From DATJGR01 sp041739525 (GTDB taxonomy: Bacteria; Pseudomonadota; Gammaproteobacteria; Pseudomonadales; Azotimanducaceae): a stretch of 64,000 bases of DNA. Shown piece after piece: positions 54,734 to 61,472 of the stretch (positions are counted from its first letter, which is position 1; the number at the start of each line of letters is the position of its first letter). The stretch is from the NCBI GenBank assembly GCA_041739525.1, contig JBGSNQ010000131.1, positions 25,369 through 89,368 on the forward strand, written 5' to 3'. The translations under genes and the position numbers were made by a program. Below the pieces are notes generated by a model. That model did not search any database. It worked only from the letters and a program-made list of their open reading frames with translations, and was not told the origin of the DNA.

Positions 54734-55392
54734 GCCAGTTCGATCTTCGCGGTATAGGAATGACGTCGCAGCGCACGCGCGATCGACTGGTGCAGCGCCT
54801 GCGTGAACACGGCATCGCTGACGAGCGTGTACTGTCGGTGATCGGCGCAGTACCACGACACATTTTCATCGACGAAGCGCTGGCGACGCGCGCGTACGAA
54901 GACACGGCGCTTCCGATCGGCCACGGCCAGACCATCTCACAACCATTCATCGTTGCGTTGATGACGAAGACGCTGCTGAACAAGCCCCGCGAACGCGTGC
55001 TCGAGATCGGTACGGGGTCGGGCTATCAGACCGCAGTGCTCGCGGCGCTGGTGAAGCGGGTGTTCACCGTGGAGCGAATCGCGCCGCTGATCGAACGGGC
55101 GCGCGAACGCTTCCGCGCCATGAAACTGCGCAACGTCCGCGTGAAGTACGACGACGGCAATCTCGGATGGGCCGATCAGGGTCCGTTCGACGGCATCATC
55201 GTTACGGCGGCGGCACGCAGCGTGCCGGCGGCACTTCTGGACCAGCTCGCTGTGGGTGGACGCCTGGTAATCCCGGTGGGCGACGACCGTACTCAAGAGC
55301 TCAAAGTCATCGACAAGACGGAGGAGGGCATCCACGAGGAGAGCCTCGAATACGTCCGCTTCGTGCCACTCTTGCGCGGAACCGTCGACTGA
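54730..55392 (+). CDS. pcm: Protein-L-isoaspartate O-methyltransferase
   Basis: 220 residues from GTG 54730; the open frame further upstream lies within truD. MTSQRTRDRLVQRLREHGI, AYEDTALPIGHGQTISQPF and SAM motif VLEIGTGSGYQTAVLA, then GWADQGPFDGIIVTAAA. Repairs isoaspartyl residues in aged proteins. GTGA overlap with truD; surE, normally upstream, and nlpD, normally downstream, are missing. Confidence 0.94.
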   Translation: MSQFDLRGIGMTSQRTRDRLVQRLREHGIADERVLSVIGAVPRHIFIDEALATRAYEDTALPIGHGQTISQPFIVALMTKTLLNKPRERVLEIGTGSGYQTAVLAALVKRVFTVERIAPLIERARERFRAMKLRNVRVKYDDGNLGWADQGPFDGIIVTAAARSVPAALLDQLAVGGRLVIPVGDDRTQELKVIDKTEEGIHEESLEYVRFVPLLRGTVD

Positions 55393-55655
55393 CCTGACGG
55401 TAGCATCCGCCCGGTTGGATCCGCCAAGGACAACGGCGAGATCCCCTTGTCATCCGGTCGATCGCAACCTGCGGGGAGTAACAGCCTGCGTTACATCGCT
55501 TCGTGGTTCGCATCTTGGGGTTTGGTAGGTACAGGTGAGTCAAGCGGAGTTCGAGTAGCGGAAGCACCGCCACGCCTTTCTTTTGCGATCGTCTAAAGGT
55601 CGCAGGCCTCATGCCGACATAGAGCCGTAGACGGCATTGATTGAAGGGACTCTCA
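55393..55655 (+). other. pcm-rpoS intergenic / rpoS leader
   Basis: 263 nt without a recognisable gene. In many gammaproteobacteria nlpD lies here and contains the rpoS promoter. No NlpD-like frame (lipobox, LysM or M23 motifs) was seen, so this spacer presumably holds the rpoS promoter and 5' leader itself; no clear promoter could be picked. Confidence 0.5.
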
Positions 55656-56597
55656 ATGGGCGCATCGGAAGGGCTGGCCACCGCAGAGGCGGAAATTCAC
55701 GGCGCGTGGCAGGCGCAAGCAGAGGCCTACTTCGATCGCGTCGATGCCGACGAAGAGGTTGTCAGCGCATCCCCCGATGCAACCGAACTCTACTTGCGTG
55801 AGATCGGCTACTCGCCGTTGCTCACCGCGGTTGAAGAAAAGAAGTACGGCCGTCTGTCGCGCAAAGGCGATGCGGCTGCCCGCCGACGCATGATCGAGAG
55901 CAATCTGCGCCTGGTGGTGAAGATCTGCAGACGTTACCTGAATCGAGGTCTCCCGCTGCTCGATCTCATCGAAGAGGGCAATCTGGGTTTGATCCATGCA
56001 GTGGAAAAGTTCGACGCAGACCGTGGCTTTCGTTTCTCCACGTATGCGACATGGTGGATCCGTCAGGCGATCGAACGGGCGCTGATGAATCAGACGCGCA
56101 CCATTCGATTGCCGGTGCATGTCGTCAAGGAGATGAACCTCTATTTGCGTGCCGCTCGTGAACTGGCACAGAAGCTCGATCACGAACCGAGCGTTGACGA
56201 AATCGCCGCGTTGATAGATCGGCCCGCCGCCGATGTGGACCGCATGCTGAAGCTCAATACGCGGGTCGAGTCGATGGACTATCTGCGCAATCCGAACGAC
56301 CGCTCGATGATGGAAACCATCGCCGACGAAAGCACCGTCGACCCGTCGGAACAGGCGGCCGCACGCGACTTATCGGCCAAACTCGAACGGCTGCTCAGCG
56401 AATTGTCCGAGAAGCAGCGCGACGTGCTGGTGCGCCGATTCGGCCTGCACGGCGGTGTCTCGGGCACGCTCGAAGAGGTCGGTGAGGAAATCGGCCTGAC
56501 GCGGGAGCGTGTGCGGCAGATTCAGATGGAAGCGCTGGCCCGGTTGCGTCTCAGCTTCGAGGCCGAGGGGCTCGACGCCGCGAAGATCTTCTCGTGA
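55656..56597 (+). CDS. rpoS: Stationary-phase sigma factor RpoS
   Basis: 313 residues from ATG 55656, with AAGGGA about 6 nt upstream; TTG 55641 is an alternative. Sigma-70 regions: 1.2 (DATELYLREIGYSPLL), 2 (RRRMIESNLRLVVKICRRYLNRGLPLLDLIEEGNLGL), 2.3-2.4 (FRFSTYATWWIRQAIERALM), 3 and 4.2 (LTRERVRQIQMEALARLR). Short N-terminal region 1.1 and position after pcm identify RpoS rather than RpoD/RpoH. General stress regulator. Converges with fdxA, 18 nt apart. Confidence 0.95.
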   Translation: MGASEGLATAEAEIHGAWQAQAEAYFDRVDADEEVVSASPDATELYLREIGYSPLLTAVEEKKYGRLSRKGDAAARRRMIESNLRLVVKICRRYLNRGLPLLDLIEEGNLGLIHAVEKFDADRGFRFSTYATWWIRQAIERALMNQTRTIRLPVHVVKEMNLYLRAARELAQKLDHEPSVDEIAALIDRPAADVDRMLKLNTRVESMDYLRNPNDRSMMETIADESTVDPSEQAAARDLSAKLERLLSELSEKQRDVLVRRFGLHGGVSGTLEEVGEEIGLTRERVRQIQMEALARLRLSFEAEGLDAAKIFS

Positions 56598-56615
56598 TCT
56601 TCCGGTAAGAGCGCT

Positions 56616-56939
56616 TCAGCGTTCGAGCAGTTCGCGCTTGTTCGGCTTGCCGTCCCATTCGTCGGAGTCGGCCGGCGCGTCTTTCTTCTCGGTGATGTTC
56701 GGCCAGATTTCCGCGAGCTCGCGGTTCAGCTCCAGAAATTCCTGCTGCTCTTCGGGCAGCTCGTCTTCGGAGAAGATGGCGTTGACCGGACACTCGGGCT
56801 CGCACAGGGCGCAGTCGATGCACTCGTCCGGGTGGATGACCAGCATGTTCGGGCCTTCGTAGAAGCAGTCCACCGGACAGACTTCGACACAGTCGGTGAG
56901 TTTGCACTTGATGCAGTTTTCGCTGACTACAAAGGTCAT
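56616..56939 (-). CDS. fdxA: Ferredoxin FdxA, [3Fe-4S][4Fe-4S] type
   Basis: 107 residues from ATG 56939; ATG 56945 would add two. Cys residues 9, 12, 17, 21, 25, 40, 43, 46 and 50 follow the Azotobacter FdI plan: Cys9, 17 and 50 for the 3Fe cluster, Cys21, 40, 43, 46 for the 4Fe cluster. C-terminal extension EIWPNITEKKDAP. Small soluble electron carrier. Adjacent to mutS as in pseudomonads. Confidence 0.93.
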   Translation of the reverse strand: MTFVVSENCIKCKLTDCVEVCPVDCFYEGPNMLVIHPDECIDCALCEPECPVNAIFSEDELPEEQQEFLELNRELAEIWPNITEKKDAPADSDEWDGKPNKRELLER

Positions 56940-57001
56940 CGGCACGCGCCTGGTTTGGAAAGGCGCCGTATTCTAACGACAAAAATGAGCGTGTACAGGG
57001 T

Positions 57002-59581
57002 TCAGCCGGGTGCTTCGCGCGCCCGCAGAACGAGGTCGGATAGCAGCGCGTGAGCGTCGCGCGGGGAGAGCGCGTCGGGGTCGAGCCCGGCCAGCTGATC
57101 ACGCAAAGCGTTCCGCTCCGGTGCCGCGAACAGATCGATCTGCGGCATGGCCACCGCGGCCGCGGCGGTCACTTCCAGTTCCTCGAGTTTGCGTCGTGCG
57201 TTTGCAAGCACGGCGTTCGGCACGCCCGCGAGACGCGCCACCTGAATGCCGTAGCTCTGACTGGCCGGACCTTCACGCACCGCATGCAGGAAGACGATCT
57301 GTTGCCGATGCTCCGTCGCGGCGAGATGAACGTTCGCGACTCCGGGCAGTTGTTCGGCGAGCGCGGTGAGTTCGAAGTAGTGGGTCGCAAACAGTGTGAA
57401 CGCGCGCAGCTCGCGCGCCAGGTAGGACGCGCAGGCCCATGCCAGCGCGAGGCCGTCGTACGTCGACGTTCCGCGACCGATTTCGTCGAGCAACACGAGG
57501 CTTTGCGGCGTCGCGTTGTGCAGGATGTTCGCCGCTTCGCTCATCTCCACCATGAAGGTCGATCGGCCGCCGCTGAGGTCGTCGGCGGCACCGATACGCG
57601 TGAAGATACGATCGACCGGGCCGATACGAGCCGCACGCGCCGGCACGAAACTGCCGGTGTACGCGAGCAACACGATGAGCGCGGCCTGGCGCATGTACGT
57701 CGATTTGCCGCCCATGTTCGGGCCGGTAACGATCAACATGCGCCGCGTCGTATCGAGACGCAGGTCGTTTGCGATGAACGGCGTGCTGTGAACGTGTTCG
57801 ACCACCAGGTGTCGGCCGGCGTCGATATCGAACCCTGGTTCGTCGCTGAAGTCCGGCGCGACCAGCTTGAGTCGTCGGGCGCGTTCGGCCATCGACGCGA
57901 AGACGTCGAGTTCGGCGAGCGCCGCCGCGCATGCCCGCAGCCGGGCCGACTGCAGATTAATTGCGTCGAGCAGTTCGTCGAACAGCGTGCGTTCGCGTGC
58001 GAGCGCCCTCGATTGACCCGTTAGCGCGTCGTCTTCGAACGCTTTGAGCTCTGGCGTGATGTAGCGCTCGGCGTTCTTCAACGTCTGCCGCCGAACGTAG
58101 TCCGCCGGTACCGACGCTGCACCGGCGCGATTCGATTCGATGTAGTAGCCGTGCACACGGTTGTAGCCCACTTTTAGCGAACTGATGCCCGTGCGCTCGC
58201 GCTCGCGCGCCTCGAGGTCGATGAGCCATTGGCCGGCATTCGTGGTCGCGTTGCGTAGCGTATCGAGTTGCGAATCGTAGCCGTCGGCGATGACACCACC
58301 GTCGCGCAACGTTGCCGGCAGTTCTTCCGCCAGTGCCCGCGTCAACAACTGCTGAATCGATTCGAAATCGTCTAACGAGTTTGCTAATGCGCGTAGCCGA
58401 TCGTCGACCAGCGTGCCGAGCGTGCTGCGAATGTCCGGCAATACCGATAACGCGTCGCGCAGGCGGGCGAGATCGCGCGGCGCGGCGCTACGTAGCGCGA
58501 TTCGTGTGAGCACCCTTTCGAGGTCGCCGATGTCGTGCAGTGGCCCCGCGAGTACCTCGTCCGCATACGCCGCGAGCAGTGCGCCGACGGCGCGCTGACG
58601 CGCGAGTACGATGTTGCGTTCGCGGCTGGGTGCGTTCAACCAGTCGCGCAACAAGCGCCCGCCCATCGGCGTGCGCGTGGTGTTGAGTACTGCAAACAAC
58701 GTGTTGTCGCGCGAACCGTCGATGCGCTGATCGATTTCCAGATTACGACGCGTGGGTGCGTCGAGCAGCACGGTTGCATCGGGCATGACGCGGGTGAGTC
58801 CGTCGATGAAATCGAGCGACTGACGGTGAGTCCCTTTTGCAAACGAAAGCACCGCCGCGGCCGCGCCGAGCGCCAGCGTCAGGTCGTCGCAACCAAAACC
58901 GCGCAGATCGTGTGTACCGAGATGGCGCGTCAACGTTGCGCGTGCGAGATCGGCGTCGAACTCGAGTGTGTCGCGTGTGCGACAGAACGCGAGCGGCGCG
59001 CACAGCGCTGCGAGCATTGGATCGTCGGGAAGCAGGATTTCCGTCGGTTTCAACCGCGCGAGTTCGGTCCGCAGGGCCGCTTCGTTCGCTATCTCTTCGA
59101 CACAGAACCGGCCGCCGGCGAGTTCGAGCCACGCGATGCCGAAGCGGCCGCCGGCGCCACAGATCCCCGCAAGACGGCTATCGCCTGCCGCATCGAGCAG
59201 GGCTTCTTCGGTGAGCGTCCCCGGCGTTACGACACGCTCGACGCGTCGCTCGACCGGACCTTTCGATGCCGCGGGGTCGCCGATCTGTTCGCAGATCGCG
59301 ACCGATTCGCCGAGGCGCACCAGACGTGCGAGGTAGCCGGTGGCGGCGTGATAGGGAACGCCGCACATCGGGATTGGTTGCCCCGCAGATTGACCGCGCG
59401 CGGTCAAAGTAATGTCGAGCAGCTTGGCGGCACGCCGCGCATCGTCGTAGAAGAGTTCGTAGAAGTCGCCCATTCGATAGAACAGCAGCGTGTCCGGATG
59501 CTCTGCTTTTATCCGGAGATACTGCTGCATCATCGGCGTGTGCGACGACGCGGCGGATTGAGCGAGGGGCTGGAGCGACAT
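57002..59581 (-). CDS. mutS: DNA mismatch repair protein MutS
   Basis: 859 residues from ATG 59581 (MSLQPLAQSAASSHTPMMQQ aligns with E. coli MutS); the open frame extends 24 codons further upstream. Mismatch-recognition FYRMGDFYELFYDDA (Phe-x-Glu), connector and clamp domains, then the ATPase: TGPNMGGKSTYMRQ (Walker A), SLVLLDEIGRGTSTYDG (Walker B). The nucleotides just upstream are C-rich (GCCTCCCCC), so no Shine-Dalgarno is visible. fdxA follows 62 nt downstream. Confidence 0.96.
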   Translation of the reverse strand: MSLQPLAQSAASSHTPMMQQYLRIKAEHPDTLLFYRMGDFYELFYDDARRAAKLLDITLTARGQSAGQPIPMCGVPYHAATGYLARLVRLGESVAICEQIGDPAASKGPVERRVERVVTPGTLTEEALLDAAGDSRLAGICGAGGRFGIAWLELAGGRFCVEEIANEAALRTELARLKPTEILLPDDPMLAALCAPLAFCRTRDTLEFDADLARATLTRHLGTHDLRGFGCDDLTLALGAAAAVLSFAKGTHRQSLDFIDGLTRVMPDATVLLDAPTRRNLEIDQRIDGSRDNTLFAVLNTTRTPMGGRLLRDWLNAPSRERNIVLARQRAVGALLAAYADEVLAGPLHDIGDLERVLTRIALRSAAPRDLARLRDALSVLPDIRSTLGTLVDDRLRALANSLDDFESIQQLLTRALAEELPATLRDGGVIADGYDSQLDTLRNATTNAGQWLIDLEARERERTGISSLKVGYNRVHGYYIESNRAGAASVPADYVRRQTLKNAERYITPELKAFEDDALTGQSRALARERTLFDELLDAINLQSARLRACAAALAELDVFASMAERARRLKLVAPDFSDEPGFDIDAGRHLVVEHVHSTPFIANDLRLDTTRRMLIVTGPNMGGKSTYMRQAALIVLLAYTGSFVPARAARIGPVDRIFTRIGAADDLSGGRSTFMVEMSEAANILHNATPQSLVLLDEIGRGTSTYDGLALAWACASYLARELRAFTLFATHYFELTALAEQLPGVANVHLAATEHRQQIVFLHAVREGPASQSYGIQVARLAGVPNAVLANARRKLEELEVTAAAAVAMPQIDLFAAPERNALRDQLAGLDPDALSPRDAHALLSDLVLRAREAPG

Positions 59582-59710
59582 GGGGGAGGCAGTGAAACAG
59601 ACGCTCTCGACGAGCGTCAACCGATGGGCCACCTGTGCGATCTCGACAGCCATCGGACTTCACTCGTGTGCGACATTGACGCCACGTGGCAGGAATCGCC
59701 GTACAGACGG

Positions 59711-59741
59711 TTGCCAAGCCGTACTGATTAAATATACAGTA
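59711..59741 (+). promoter_or_regulatory. recA promoter with LexA (SOS) box
   Basis: TACTG-N10-CAGTA at 59722-59741 is a near-ideal LexA operator, with CTG at 59724-59726 and CAG at 59737-59739. It overlaps a promoter with -35 TTGCCA (59711-59716) and -10 TATACA (59733-59738), spacer 16 nt. The recA start is about 40 nt downstream. Confidence 0.88.
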
Positions 59742-59779
59742 CCTGCCACATCGACTGTTTTACCCGACGGAGTCCATCA

Positions 59780-60847
59780 ATGAGTGATGCCAAGACCAAT
59801 AAAGAGCGCGCCCTGTCAGCAGCGCTGACGCAAATCGAACGCCAATTCGGCAAGGGATCGATGATGCGCCTCGGCGACCAGGAACCGGATCTGGTGCCGT
59901 CCATTTCGACCGGTTCGCTCGGGCTCGACATCGCTTTGGGAGTGGGCGGTCTGCCGCGCGGACGGGTCGTCGAAATCTACGGTCCGGAATCCTCTGGTAA
60001 GACGACGCTGACGCTGCAGGTCATTGCCGAAGCGCAGAAGCAGGGCGGCACCTGCGCGTTCATCGACGCCGAACACGCGCTCGATCCAATCTACGCGGCT
60101 TCGCTCGGCGTCAACACCGACGAATTGCTCGTATCCCAGCCCGACACCGGTGAACAAGCGCTCGAAATCTGCGACATGATCGTGCGCTCAGGTGCGGTAG
60201 ACGTCGTCGTCATCGACTCGGTGGCCGCGTTGACGCCGAAGGCCGAAATCGAAGGCGAAATGGGCGACACACACGTTGGCTTGCAGGCGCGTCTGATGAG
60301 CCAGGCATTGCGCAAGATGACGGCGAACATCAAGCATTCGAAGACCCTGGTCATTTTCATCAACCAGATCCGCATGAAGATCGGCGTGATGTTCGGCTCG
60401 CCGGAAACGACCACAGGCGGTAACGCACTGAAGTTCTACTCGTCGGTACGCCTCGACATCCGCCGCATCGGCGCAGTGAAAGAAGGCGATGAAGTGGTCG
60501 GCAACGAAACCCGCGTCAAGGTCGTCAAGAACAAGGTGGCACCGCCTTTCAAGCAGGCGGAATTTCAGATCATGTACGGGAAAGGCATCAACCTGCTCGG
60601 TGAATTGGTCGACATCGGTGTGAAGCTGAACGTGATCGAAAAGTCCGGCGCTTGGTACAGCTATAAGACCGACAGAATCGGTCAGGGCAAAAAGAACGCG
60701 TGCGATTTCCTCGATGCGAATCCCGCGATGGCGAAGGAGATCGAGACGGAGATACGCAATCAACTGCTGCCGAACGGTCGCGCCGCAGTGGACAGCGTTG
60801 CGTTGTCGACCTCGGCCGATGAAACGGCCGAAGCGCTCGAGATCTGA
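59780..60847 (+). CDS. recA: Recombinase RecA
   Basis: 355 residues. Walker A GPESSGKTTLTLQ at residues 68-80, VVVIDSVAALTPKAEIEGE (Walker B region), ALRKMTANIKHSKTLVIFINQIRMKIG (L1/L2), C-terminal acidic tail with ADETAEALEI. Strand exchange and LexA cleavage. Start ATG 59780. cinA, often upstream, is absent; mutS diverges. recX follows after 13 nt. Confidence 0.98.
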   Translation: MSDAKTNKERALSAALTQIERQFGKGSMMRLGDQEPDLVPSISTGSLGLDIALGVGGLPRGRVVEIYGPESSGKTTLTLQVIAEAQKQGGTCAFIDAEHALDPIYAASLGVNTDELLVSQPDTGEQALEICDMIVRSGAVDVVVIDSVAALTPKAEIEGEMGDTHVGLQARLMSQALRKMTANIKHSKTLVIFINQIRMKIGVMFGSPETTTGGNALKFYSSVRLDIRRIGAVKEGDEVVGNETRVKVVKNKVAPPFKQAEFQIMYGKGINLLGELVDIGVKLNVIEKSGAWYSYKTDRIGQGKKNACDFLDANPAMAKEIETEIRNQLLPNGRAAVDSVALSTSADETAEALEI

Positions 60848-60860
60848 TCGGGCGGCCACG

Positions 60861-61355
60861 GTGCTGCAAGACGCGCCGGAAGATCAGCCGGAGGACGGTG
60901 AAGCGCGCGATCCGTTGGCGGATGCGCGCAATGCTGCAATCAGGCTGCTTGCACGGCGTGAGCATTCAACCGACGAGTTGCGGCGGAAGCTGAAACGGCG
61001 CGGCTATGGCGCGCAGATCATCGACGAAGTAGTCACGACGTTGCGCAGTTCCGAATCGGTATCGGACGCGCGCTTCGCCGAGAGTTTCGCGCGAGTGCGA
61101 TCCGAACGGGGCCAGGGGCCGTTGCGCATTCGCGCGGAGCTGCGCGAACGCGGAGTCACGGACGTGCTCGTTGACGAAGTGCTGACGACGACCTCCGAGT
61201 ACTGGTTGGCGCAGGCCAACCGCGCCATCGTGAAGCGCTTCGGCGAGGGCGCGCCGGCATCGCGCGACGAGTGGAATCGTCAGGCTCGCTTTCTTGCACA
61301 ACGCGGCTTTCCTTCCGACCTGATCTATCGCGCGCTGGGTGAGGCGCGCAGCTGA
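60861..61355 (+). CDS. recX: RecA regulatory protein RecX
   Basis: 164 residues from GTG 60861, 13 nt after recA; the frame upstream lies inside recA. Three-helix repeats: AAIRLLARREHSTDELRRKL, RRGYGAQIIDEVVTTLRS, SDARFAESFARVRSERGQGP with IRAELRERGV, and RQARFLAQRGFPSDLIYRAL. Limits RecA filament extension. Co-transcribed with recA under the SOS box. Confidence 0.93.
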   Translation: MLQDAPEDQPEDGEARDPLADARNAAIRLLARREHSTDELRRKLKRRGYGAQIIDEVVTTLRSSESVSDARFAESFARVRSERGQGPLRIRAELRERGVTDVLVDEVLTTTSEYWLAQANRAIVKRFGEGAPASRDEWNRQARFLAQRGFPSDLIYRALGEARS

Positions 61356-61472
61356 TCGAGAGAAGGCGGCGCATCACCGTCGAATCCCTCTGCAAATCAG
61401 TGCGTTGCACTGGATCGCGGTTGCCTCGTGTATACTTGCGCCCCTTTTTTGGCTGCGCGATCGACCGCCGCG

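Noticed and set aside
55393..55655. Degenerate nlpD in front of rpoS
   Set aside because: No lipobox, LysM or peptidase motif in any frame.
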